A stretch of DNA of 23,988 bases from JBJEQG01 sp051881635 (GTDB lineage: Bacteria; Bacillota; Clostridia; Oscillospirales; Acutalibacteraceae): the NCBI GenBank assembly GCA_051881635.1, contig JBJEQG010000034.1, positions 1-23,988 of the forward strand. The letters run 5' to 3'. Under the pieces are notes generated by a model, which did no database searches, was not told the origin of the DNA, and saw only the letters and a list, made by a program, of their open reading frames with translations. Both the position numbers and the translations under genes were made by a program. The first letter of the stretch is position 1. Each line of letters opens with the position of its first letter. This document shows positions 17,444 through 23,988 of this stretch, piece after piece.

Positions 17444-17842
17444 TTATCGGTCGAGGGAGAGAATGAGAATGGCGTGGAGGGCTTCGTCATGGGCGGCTTT
17501 GATAAAGGCATTACGCAAACGGAATTTGTCCTGATTTTCCAATGCCTCGTTCCGATATTTTTCTGAGGCGGCGATTTCTTCGCCAATCCGCTTTTTTAAG
17601 GCGGCTTTGAGCGGCAACATGGGTGGAAGTCGGACGGGGTCAGGCTGAAAGGTATATCCTGTCATCATTTTGTAAAGTTTGGAAAACATATCGGCGTGTT
17701 CGTCCTCATCTTTTGCTATGGAGTTGAGGACAGCCGCCGTTTCTTCATTGTTTGTACTTTTTGCGAGTGTGCGGTAAGTTTCAGCGTCAGTCAGTTCGTC
17801 ATTGATATACATGGCAAGCCTTTTCGGTATTAACATTTTCAA
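17444..17842 (-). CDS. Small rubrerythrin-like ferritin-family diiron protein
   Basis: About 130 residues form a four-helix bundle with two E...ExxH half-sites. Helix A has ELTDAETYRTL, helix B EDEHADMF, helix C EEIAASEKYRNEA and helix D HDEALHAIL. This is the ligand pattern of rubrerythrins and other ferritin-like diiron proteins, which reduce peroxide in anaerobes. There is no CxxC rubredoxin domain, so another electron donor would be needed. Start choice: GGGGTGA (17854-17848) gives 5-nt spacing to TTG 17842 and 11-nt spacing to ATG 17836, so TTG is preferred but ATG is possible. The GTG at 17851 lies inside the SD and is rejected. The SD sits in the 3' arm of a hairpin that also looks like the terminator of prmC, so access for ribosomes may depend on folding. 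The gene converges with the kinase gene 17 nt away. Confidence 0.87.
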   Translation of the reverse strand: MKMLIPKRLAMYINDELTDAETYRTLAKSTNNEETAAVLNSIAKDEDEHADMFSKLYKMMTGYTFQPDPVRLPPMLPLKAALKKRIGEEIAASEKYRNEALENQDKFRLRNAFIKAAHDEALHAILILSLDR

Positions 17843-17884
17843 AAAAATCACCCCGTTTCAATATATGAACGGAGTGATTTTTTA
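17841..17884. terminator. Bidirectional terminator-like hairpin that contains a ribosome binding site
   Basis: Arms 17842-17857 and 17868-17883 pair over 16 bp with one mismatch or wobble around a 10-nt loop. T tracts follow in both directions. On the minus strand it lies a few nt after the prmC stop and its 3' arm holds GGGGTGA, the SD of the rubrerythrin-like gene. On the plus strand it is the first hairpin-plus-T-tract I see after the kinase gene, about 415 nt downstream. Confidence 0.75.
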
Positions 17885-17888
17885 TGCT

Positions 17889-18755
17889 TTAAGTATTTGT
17901 GTTGATATTAAACATTTGTCCGCTTATGGCTCTGTCCATTTCATTAAAATCTTTGAAGATTTTAATATCCCCAAAGCCGACTGCCGTCATTTTTTCGGCA
18001 ATCGTTTTTGCCTGTGCGGGGTCAAATTCAAAACATAAACTGCCATGAGGTTTTATTTTGGCTGTCCAATTTTTTATAATGCTTATGTAGAAATCAATGC
18101 CCTCGATACCGCCGTCAAGTGCCAGGTGCGGTTCGTTCAGGACTTCCCTTGACAGAGTGGGAATTTCTCCTGAACAAATATAAGGCGGATTTGACACGAC
18201 AACATCAAAGCTGTGGTCATCAAAATCCGTATGCTTTGTAAAAACATCACCTAACATGGGTTTTACATTGTCGGCATTATGGAAAGCAATATTTTTTTGC
18301 ATATAGCCAAAGGCGGTTTCGGATAATTCCAACGCATAAACCTCAGCGTCAGGACGCTCCAAAGCAAGTGTTACCGCAATCGCACCGCTACCCGAACACA
18401 AGTCAATAACACGGGGATTTTTTATTCCCTCCATACGCTTTAAGGCGGCACGAACAACAACTTCGGTGTCTTCACGAGGAACTAAAACGCCCTCACCGAC
18501 ATAAAAAAGACGGTCCATAAAGTTCCATGTGCCGATAAGGTATTGCAGGGGATAGCCCTCAGAACGGCGGGCAATTTTTTGCCTGTATTCCGTTTCTTTG
18601 TCGGTATCGGCGGGTTCGTTGCCGTGAATGGTTAATTGTATGCGGTCAACGCCAAAACAGTTTTGCATGAGCATAAGAGCGTCACAGGTGTAATCCTCAA
18701 TTTCATTATTGCGGAGCGTTTGTTTTCCGTAACGATACAGTTCATTCAGTGTCAT
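17889..18755 (-). CDS. prmC: Peptide chain release factor N5-glutamine methyltransferase
   Basis: The 288-residue protein methylates the glutamine of the GGQ motif in release factors using S-adenosylmethionine. It has the family's helical N-terminal domain (about 1-75) with the YLIGTWNFMD element (72-81) and GVLVPREDTE (89-98, the usual IPRPETE region). The SAM-binding domain follows, with DLCSGSGAIAV (118-128), an acidic residue at the end of beta 2 (E143), and the catalytic NPPY (189-192). The length is normal. The ATG overlaps the stop of the upstream yqhQ by ATGA, so translation is coupled. prfA, which often follows prmC in Firmicutes, is absent here; a rubrerythrin-like gene takes its place after a terminator-like hairpin. 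Confidence 0.95.
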   Translation of the reverse strand: MTLNELYRYGKQTLRNNEIEDYTCDALMLMQNCFGVDRIQLTIHGNEPADTDKETEYRQKIARRSEGYPLQYLIGTWNFMDRLFYVGEGVLVPREDTEVVVRAALKRMEGIKNPRVIDLCSGSGAIAVTLALERPDAEVYALELSETAFGYMQKNIAFHNADNVKPMLGDVFTKHTDFDDHSFDVVVSNPPYICSGEIPTLSREVLNEPHLALDGGIEGIDFYISIIKNWTAKIKPHGSLCFEFDPAQAKTIAEKMTAVGFGDIKIFKDFNEMDRAISGQMFNINTNT

Positions 18756-19723
18756 GCGATACGGTCCTCTCCGTTTTCGGGGATAACACAGGTCATAGCC
18801 TCGATTGCAACCTCAATCATATCATCGTCAGGCTCTTTTGTGGTAATTCTTTGTACCCACAGACCGGGAGCGGCAATAATATGCGTAAACCAATTATCGT
18901 GGCGGCCGCAAATTTTAATCAGTTCATAACCAAAACCGACCGTCAACGGCAAACACAGAATTTTGACGGCACTTCTCAAAAACGGGTTAGTGAATGGAAT
19001 GAACAATCCGATAATAATACCGATTAAAAGCATGATAACCAAAAAACTTGTACCGCAACGGGGGTGGAAACGGATTTGTTTGCGAACATTCTCAACCGTT
19101 AAGTCCAAACCGTATTCATAACAGAAAATGGTTTTGTGTTCAGCACCATGATATTGGAATGTTCGCTTAACTTCTTTGTTTGCGGAACAAAAGCCGACAT
19201 ACAGCAAAAACAAAACAATACGGAAAATGCCTTCAAACAGGGAACGGTATATCATGGCGTCATTTAAAAACGGCAGTCCGTTTGCCAAAAGGTTAAAAAT
19301 CCATGACGGCACGAAAAAGAAAATCAGCACACAGATTGCTATTGCAAAAATCATGGATATTGTCATAAGAATGTTGAACATCTTTGGCCCGAAATGGCGG
19401 TCAAACCATTTTTCAAAGCGGGATTTTTCTTCTTCGGGTGTTTCGTTTTCGTCCTCTTCTTCCATAGCTTTTTCGGCGGAAATCGTTAACGCCTTATAGC
19501 CTGTACCGAATGAGTCAATCATATTGACGATACCACGCACAATGGGCAAACGGAAAAATTTGCATTTTTTGCCCAAATTCATCGGTTCAATATCGACACT
19601 TTCAATCGTGCCGTCATACTTTCGTACTGAAACCGTTGTACGCTTCGGACCTCTCATCATGATACCTTCCATCAATGCCTGACCGCCGATAGAGGTAATC
19701 ATTTTTGTTTTTTCTCTTTTCAT
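18752..19723 (-). CDS. yqhQ: DUF1385 membrane protein, YqhQ family
   Basis: The 323-residue protein opens with the family hallmark GGQALMEGIMMRGP (about 13-26) and has the conserved FQYHGAEHK later. Membrane helices include a segment ending FFFVPSWIF, one around FRIVLFLLYVGF, and a C-terminal pair around VIMLLIGIIIGLFIPF. An acidic insert (EEDENETPEEE) precedes the first helix. The molecular function of YqhQ is not established. Its genes are often next to prmC in Clostridia, as here. The start is fixed by AAGGAG at 19736-19731, 7 nt before the ATG. The stop overlaps the prmC ATG. The 5' flank is a dense block of palindromes, and no clear promoter is seen within it. Confidence 0.93.
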   Translation of the reverse strand: MKREKTKMITSIGGQALMEGIMMRGPKRTTVSVRKYDGTIESVDIEPMNLGKKCKFFRLPIVRGIVNMIDSFGTGYKALTISAEKAMEEEDENETPEEEKSRFEKWFDRHFGPKMFNILMTISMIFAIAICVLIFFFVPSWIFNLLANGLPFLNDAMIYRSLFEGIFRIVLFLLYVGFCSANKEVKRTFQYHGAEHKTIFCYEYGLDLTVENVRKQIRFHPRCGTSFLVIMLLIGIIIGLFIPFTNPFLRSAVKILCLPLTVGFGYELIKICGRHDNWFTHIIAAPGLWVQRITTKEPDDDMIEVAIEAMTCVIPENGEDRIA

Positions 19724-19737
19724 AAGTAAACTCCTTT

Positions 19738-19862
19738 CGGCGGCTATTCACGCCGTCATATAAGAACCCGTATTTTTCCTCAAAAGACGGGTTTCCAAAG
19801 GGTTGTAAATCCTTTGGTGGGGTCAAGGGGCAAAGCCTCTTGTGGGGTGCGGGGCAACGCCC
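19738..19862. repeat. Cluster of five stacked small palindromes, probable interspersed repeat element
   Basis: Consecutive inverted repeats lie at 19738-19742/19751-19755 (CGGCG), 19765-19771/19787-19793 (AACCCGT), 19795-19801/19811-19817 (CCAAAGG), 19825-19831/19835-19841 (AAGGGGC, one mismatch) and 19852-19855/19859-19862 (GGGC). The block is more GC- and G/C-skewed than its neighbours and fills the gap between the kinase and yqhQ. Read as RNA on the minus strand it would fold into a chain of hairpins. It can also be read as an open frame with PLTPPKDLQPFGNP; similar low-complexity reads are, from memory, common in Clostridiales and reflect repeats, not genes. Confidence 0.65.
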
Positions 19863-19867
19863 TGCCA

Positions 19868-21313
19868 TTATTGGGAGGAGATGTCTACGCTGTTAGTGTC
19901 GGGCATGGGAGGTTCTTCGATTTCAACGGGTACGGTTGGAATACGAATTGTGACAACCGTGCCTTTGCCTTCGGTGCTGTCAATATCCAAAGAACCGTTG
20001 TGAAGTTTCATGATTTCGTCAGCAACCGCCAAGCCGATACCTGAGCCACGCTGTGTCTGATTTGCTTTGTAAAACTTCTTTTTGACATTCGGCAAGTGCT
20101 GTGCCGGAATACCGCAGCCGCTGTCACTTATTACAATGACGATTTGTTTATTTTCCTCATAGGCTTGAATGTTGATAACACCGCCGCTCGGCGTATATTT
20201 AATGGCGTTGTCAATGATATTGATAAACACCTGACGCAAGCGGTTTCTGTCACCAAGAACGGGCGGCAGCATTTCGGGTTCATCATACTCCAAATGTTTG
20301 CCCTCTGTCAATGCTCTTTCTCTCTGCATATAAATGGCTTCGTCCAATTCGGCGATAATATCGAGTTTGTCCATCATCAGCACCATACGGCTGTCCTGAA
20401 TACGGGAAAAATCCAAAAGTTCCTCGACAATACCGCTGAGGCGTTCTGATTCATGCAAAATGACTTCTATACCCTTTTCAAGGGTTTGTTGGTCTTTACA
20501 GCCGTCAAGCTGCATGGTTTCCGCCCAGCCTTTAATTGCGGTCAACGGTGTTCGCAGTTCATGAGATACGGAGGAAATAAAATCATTTTTCATCTTATCC
20601 GCCGTTCCGAGTTCGCCTGCCATATAGTTGATTGTATCGCACAATTCGCCAATTTCATCATCATAGAATTTATCAATACGGGCGTTGAAGTCACCTTGTG
20701 CAATTCGTTTGGCGGTTTCGCCGATTTCACGCACCGGACGGACGATAGAACGCAGAAAATAGGTGCTTGACAGCACGATAAACAGAATAATCAGCAGACA
20801 AACAAAGAATACGGCAGCGATTGTCATGAAAATTTTGCGGTCTGTAATTTCCAAAGAAACCACATAGCGGATAGCACCGCTTAAAGTGCCGTCGTTGTCA
20901 CGAATAATGCGTGTGACCGCCATGACATTTTCGCCTGAGGAAAGTCGTCCCGTCCAGGTCGATGAATGGTCCTCGCTGTTCAGTGCTTCGGTATAATCGG
21001 GCATGAGTTCATTGTTGTCGGGCTTAAAGCCTGTTGAAGTTATGATAATTTCTCCGTTGGCGTTGATAACCATAAGCTCCATTAGGGCTTTGTCGGGGAA
21101 ATCCTCAACATATTCACGGGCTGTTTCCAAAAAGTTTTCATTCTGATTAAAGATATTGACAAGTTCTGAGGAACGACCGCTGATGGTCTGATAAACATTG
21201 TTATAGTAGAAATTCTGTATTATAAAAGCAGCGGCGATAATTAAAATAAATAAAGTTACAAAAATAACGCCCAAACTGTTTATAACCCAGCGTTTGGTAA
21301 TTCCTTTCAACAC
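19868..21313 (-). CDS. Sensor histidine kinase, PhoR/ResE/WalK-like
   Basis: The 481-residue membrane kinase has helix 1 (about 12-35), an outer sensor domain of about 125 residues (PDC/PAS-like pattern, NANGEIIITSTG), helix 2 (about 161-186), HAMP (about 187-240 with RPVREIGETAKRIAQGDF), a dimerisation domain with SSVSHELRTPLT (H251), and a complete ATPase domain: N-box NIIDNAIKYTP (N369), G1 DSGCGI (397-402), F-box KKFYKA, G2 GSGIGLA (423-429). All catalytic boxes are intact. A proline- and acid-rich tail (EIEEPPMPD) follows. The start is GTG 21313, set by AAAGGTGG four nt upstream. The response regulator gene ends 31 nt upstream, so the two are one unit. The upstream lipoprotein may supply the signal; this is inference. 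Confidence 0.95.
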   Translation of the reverse strand: MLKGITKRWVINSLGVIFVTLFILIIAAAFIIQNFYYNNVYQTISGRSSELVNIFNQNENFLETAREYVEDFPDKALMELMVINANGEIIITSTGFKPDNNELMPDYTEALNSEDHSSTWTGRLSSGENVMAVTRIIRDNDGTLSGAIRYVVSLEITDRKIFMTIAAVFFVCLLIILFIVLSSTYFLRSIVRPVREIGETAKRIAQGDFNARIDKFYDDEIGELCDTINYMAGELGTADKMKNDFISSVSHELRTPLTAIKGWAETMQLDGCKDQQTLEKGIEVILHESERLSGIVEELLDFSRIQDSRMVLMMDKLDIIAELDEAIYMQRERALTEGKHLEYDEPEMLPPVLGDRNRLRQVFINIIDNAIKYTPSGGVINIQAYEENKQIVIVISDSGCGIPAQHLPNVKKKFYKANQTQRGSGIGLAVADEIMKLHNGSLDIDSTEGKGTVVTIRIPTVPVEIEEPPMPDTNSVDISSQ

Positions 21314-21344
21314 AGTACCACCTTTTCAGTTATATGATTTCGGT

Positions 21345-22046
21345 TCAGGCCTCCCATTTATAGCCCAAACCCCAAACAGTGACGATATGCTGAGGGGAGG
21401 AAGGAATGTCCTCGATTTTCATGCGAAGGCGGCGGATATTTACATCAACAATTTTGATTTCGCCAACATAGGTTTCACCCCAAACATGGGTTAAGATTTT
21501 TCCTCTGTCCAAAGCCGTACCGGGATTGGAGAAAAAATACTCCATAATCTGAAATTCAACCTGTGTCAGCTCAATCAACTGTCCGTTCTTTTTGAGAGAA
21601 TGATTTTTTAAATTCAAGACAAAATCACCGGAGCGTATTTCCTCATTGAAATGGTTTTCGGAACGCATTTCCGCAATGGCAATACGGCGGTAGAGTGCAT
21701 CAACACGGGCAACAAGTTCAGTGGGACTGAACGGTTTTGTGACATAATCGTCAGCTCCCTGCATAAGGCTGGAAACCTTGTCCATTTCCTGAGAACGGGC
21801 AGAGAGCATGATAATTCCCAAATCGCCGTTGCGTTTCCGCAATTCCTTGCATACGCTGAGTCCGTCCATACCGGGCATCATAATATCCAATATGGCAATA
21901 TCAAAGTTGCCGTTTTGTTCCTCATATTTTTTCAGAGCTATATCGCCGGCTTCGGCTTCGGTTACGGTGTAGCCTGCCCTTTTCAGATTGATAACGACAA
22001 ACTCACGAATGGTGTCTTCATCTTCGGCAACAAGAATATTTTTCAT
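21345..22046 (-). CDS. OmpR/PhoB-family response regulator (lipoprotein-linked system)
   Basis: The 233-residue protein has a receiver domain with acidic cluster E8-D9-E10, phospho-acceptor D54 (AILDIMMPGMDG), S82 and K104 (YVTKPFSPTE). A winged-helix DNA-binding domain (about 135-233) ends TVWGLGYKWE. It is a transcription factor phosphorylated by the kinase encoded directly downstream. The start is firm: a perfect AAGGAGG (22060-22054) lies 7 nt before the ATG and immediately abuts the stop codon of the lipoprotein gene upstream. This tight packing indicates co-transcription of lipoprotein, regulator and kinase. Target genes cannot be read from the window. Confidence 0.96.
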   Translation of the reverse strand: MKNILVAEDEDTIREFVVINLKRAGYTVTEAEAGDIALKKYEEQNGNFDIAILDIMMPGMDGLSVCKELRKRNGDLGIIMLSARSQEMDKVSSLMQGADDYVTKPFSPTELVARVDALYRRIAIAEMRSENHFNEEIRSGDFVLNLKNHSLKKNGQLIELTQVEFQIMEYFFSNPGTALDRGKILTHVWGETYVGEIKIVDVNIRRLRMKIEDIPSSPQHIVTVWGLGYKWEA

Positions 22047-22060
22047 GAAATTTCCTCCTT

Positions 22061-23389
22061 TTAGTTTGTTATTACAAAAAATCCGTTTAAAACTTCATTT
22101 TTGGAAATTTGAAGGCTTGTATTATTTTTGGAAAGAAGAGCCGTCTTTTCTATGTAAGCGTAAAGCTGTTTCCAATTTTTGACTTTAACTTCAATTACCG
22201 TATCGTCTTTTTCCGAAAGTTCATTTGGGGAAATCGTCAAAAGTTTATCCGAAATTAAAGACTTTTCCGTATTCCAAATATAGAAAACCATGTTTTCGTT
22301 TTCAATACGGGCTGTTACAATACCGTTCCAGCGGTCGGGAATTGCAAAGCAATAGTTTTGTTCCCGATTGATAACGGTATTGACTTTTGTCGTCAAAATC
22401 TGTTCTTCCGTTGAAAAACTTTTCCATGAAACAAGGGAGCAGACGGTTGCGGGGTCTTCATCTATATTTGCGGGCATTTCCGTTATAACAGGCACTTCCG
22501 TATATCCGTCAAGGTCAATATCCTGTGTTGAAATCGTCATATTGCGTAAGGTTTGGTTTGTTGTTTCCAGGTTTTTAAAATACATGGGATTGATAAAAGT
22601 ACCGCTTTCACTGTCCCAATAAACCATTTCGGTTGCCCAAGTACCGCCGTTTGTTTCGCCGTCAATAAAGATACAATTACTGTTGTTGTCGAGCTGACCA
22701 AGTTTAACTTTAACATATTTAACGGTGTTGGAACTGAGTTCGACAGAAAATTTTGCGGTAGGGCGTTTTTCATTTTCGGAATATTGCAGAATTTTTGCAC
22801 TTGCGGGGGTGTCTTTAACCGCAAGTGAAAGCAAAACAATCTCATGACAGCCGTTGCCCGTTAAATCGCCCACGCAAATTTCATTGTAGGTATCATCAAT
22901 CACCATTTCCCTGACGCTGTCATTGTCACAGTCATAGACGGTTAATGTATGAATGGTGGAATTATTGTTTGTCCAGCCGACAAGAATTTCGTCCGATTTA
23001 TCGCCGTCAATATCGGCAAAAAGCACACGGTCAATTTCATCGGCCTTGACTGTGAAGTCACCGATACTCTGCCATTTATCATTCACTTCGGAGATAAAAG
23101 CAACATGAATACCGCTTTCCTCGTTGTTGGGGACATAAAGGGCAATCGCATCGGACTCGCCCGAATGAGTCAGGTCCTCCATTATAATTGCGGAGATGTA
23201 TTCACCGTTTTGCGGATATTTCAGTGCAAAGTCGCCGCCTGCCAATTCCGTAAGAACATCTTGGATAACCGCCCTTTCACCTGTTGGGCGTGGGGGACGC
23301 ATAAGGTCGGTGTTGATTTCGGTTATATCGGAACAGCCCGACAGCGTCAGCATAAAAGCCGTTAAAAACAGAGCTAATACCTTTTTCAT
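22061..23389 (-). CDS. FG-GAP/VCBS-like repeat lipoprotein, function unknown
   Basis: The 442-residue precursor starts MKKVLALFLTAFML and has the lipobox LSGC with Cys19, so the mature protein is anchored outside the membrane. The region about 45-290 shows repeated segments with acidic loops like those of FG-GAP/VCBS beta-propellers: DIDGDKSDEI, DLTGNGCHEI and DIDLDGYTE, each followed by a hydrophobic beta strand. The first loop resembles a calcium-binding DxDGD motif. The C-terminal part (about 310-442) is a separate beta-rich region. Start: ATG 23389 with GAGG nine nt upstream and the signal peptide at residue 1. An in-frame ATG at 23428 would add 13 basic residues overlapping trmB and is rejected. 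The gene starts 4 nt after trmB, and its stop touches the SD of the response regulator. It may be a cell-wall-side partner of that kinase. No enzyme motif is seen. Confidence 0.85.
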   Translation of the reverse strand: MKKVLALFLTAFMLTLSGCSDITEINTDLMRPPRPTGERAVIQDVLTELAGGDFALKYPQNGEYISAIIMEDLTHSGESDAIALYVPNNEESGIHVAFISEVNDKWQSIGDFTVKADEIDRVLFADIDGDKSDEILVGWTNNNSTIHTLTVYDCDNDSVREMVIDDTYNEICVGDLTGNGCHEIVLLSLAVKDTPASAKILQYSENEKRPTAKFSVELSSNTVKYVKVKLGQLDNNSNCIFIDGETNGGTWATEMVYWDSESGTFINPMYFKNLETTNQTLRNMTISTQDIDLDGYTEVPVITEMPANIDEDPATVCSLVSWKSFSTEEQILTTKVNTVINREQNYCFAIPDRWNGIVTARIENENMVFYIWNTEKSLISDKLLTISPNELSEKDDTVIEVKVKNWKQLYAYIEKTALLSKNNTSLQISKNEVLNGFFVITN

Positions 23390-23393
23390 TGGT

Positions 23394-23988
23394 TTATTCC
23401 TCAATCGGTTGCGGCATTTTAACCGCAATTAAAAATTTAATCGGTATGCCTTCATCAGAGAACATTTTTTCATGTTCGGTCATAATATTCGGTTCATATC
23501 CCGATTGGTGCAGGTCATAGGTTATATATTTGATTTCAAAATGACATTCTTTAAAGTAGTCAAGGCTTTCCTTAAACAAATTATCGTCATCGGTCTTGAA
23601 ATGGATTTCTCCGCCGTCCTTTAAAAATTTACGGTAATGCGTAAGTTGACGGGTATGTGTAAGACGGCGTTTTTTGTGTTTGCTTCGTGGCCATGGGTTG
23701 CAGAAATTGATATAAATACGGTCGGCAAGGTCATCGGGAGAGAGCATTAAGTCAACTCTTTCGATATTATGAGCCGTCAAAAGCACATTGGACGGTTCAC
23801 GGTTATTCTCGGCAAAGAGTTTTGAAACATTACGGCGAGCCAGACCGAGCATTTCATATTTAATGTCAATCGCCAAAAAGTTTTTGTCGGGGTTGTTTAG
23901 TGCGGCGTGTGCGACAAAAGAGCCTTTTCCGCAACCCATTTCCAAATAAAGCGGCTGTTGTTTGGGAAAAAGGGACTGCCATTGTCCT
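23394..23988 (-). CDS. trmB: tRNA (guanine-N7-)-methyltransferase, 5' end outside window
   Basis: The frame stays open to the right edge, so the start lies beyond base 23988; the TTG at 23945 and ATG at 23939 are internal. About 198 residues are visible, beginning GQWQSLFPKQQPLYLEMGCG. The SAM-binding motif EMGCGKGSFV, the acidic ribose-binding DIKYEM, and the family signature NFCNPWPRSKHKKRRL followed by the conserved FLKDGGEIHFKTDD identify TrmB, which makes m7G46 in the tRNA variable loop. The C-terminal EKMFSDEGIPI is also typical. The stop codon is 4 nt before the ATG of the FG-GAP-like lipoprotein, so trmB is probably in one transcription unit with the lipoprotein and the two-component genes. 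Confidence 0.95.
   Translation of the reverse strand, partial: GQWQSLFPKQQPLYLEMGCGKGSFVAHAALNNPDKNFLAIDIKYEMLGLARRNVSKLFAENNREPSNVLLTAHNIERVDLMLSPDDLADRIYINFCNPWPRSKHKKRRLTHTRQLTHYRKFLKDGGEIHFKTDDDNLFKESLDYFKECHFEIKYITYDLHQSGYEPNIMTEHEKMFSDEGIPIKFLIAVKMPQPIEE

Noticed and set aside
19614..19868. Minus-strand open frame reading MAGRCPAPHKRLCPLTPPK...
   Set aside because: It lies in the palindrome block and overlaps the start of yqhQ in another frame. The low-complexity Pro-rich reading is a by-product of the repeats.
23390..23428. Upstream start for the FG-GAP-like lipoprotein
   Set aside because: It would put 13 basic residues before a clear lipoprotein signal peptide and overlap trmB. The ATG at 23389 has GAGG at 9 nt.

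Overview
The window looks like one scaffold from the genome of a Gram-positive Clostridia bacterium, most likely of the Ruminococcaceae/Oscillospiraceae type. The evidence is GG-rich Shine-Dalgarno sites, short sigma-A-like promoters with 17-nt spacers, two lipoprotein signal peptides, a yqhQ-prmC pair, a lone C-terminal secreted-protein repeat domain, and moderate-to-low GC. I infer the family from gene content and style, not from a database search. The scaffold contains one run of 100 N.

Layout, plus strand (1-17426). The 3' end of a secreted repeat protein (1-258) ends at a strong terminator. A likely three-gene operon follows: a Nudix-PHP fusion enzyme (490-1791), a GH3 lipoprotein of the NagZ type (1815-3038) and a large helical-repeat cytoplasmic protein (3089-5310). 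The assembly gap lies inside that last gene. The flanks of the gap are identical 55-nt copies, so the gap is almost certainly an unjoined contig overlap and the real protein is 688 residues. Next come two monocistronic units, each with promoter and terminator: a P2B-type calcium ATPase (5461-8184), and a 1108-residue signalling protein with a degenerate ATPase-like N-terminus, TPR-like repeats, a GAF-like domain and GGDEF (8386-11712). Then comes an export or envelope-stress module: an FtsX/MacB-type permease (11876-14245), its ATPase (14276-15043), a small two-helix membrane protein (15214-15468), and a response regulator with an overlapping histidine kinase (15530-17426).

Layout, minus strand (17444-23988, read right to left). 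trmB runs off the right edge. It is followed at 4 nt by an FG-GAP-like lipoprotein, then a PhoB-like response regulator and its kinase, all closely packed. After a block of stacked palindromes come yqhQ (DUF1385) and prmC, which overlap by ATGA, then a small rubrerythrin-like diiron protein. A hairpin between prmC and the rubrerythrin-like gene contains the ribosome binding site of the latter.

Functionally, much of the window concerns sensing and the cell envelope: two two-component systems, one diguanylate cyclase-like protein, one FtsX-type ABC transporter, one Ca2+ pump and one GH3 lipoprotein. These are interleaved with translation housekeeping (trmB, prmC). I saw no rRNA, tRNA, CRISPR array, insertion sequence, prophage or recognisable riboswitch. 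No stretch over 300 bases lacks a gene.
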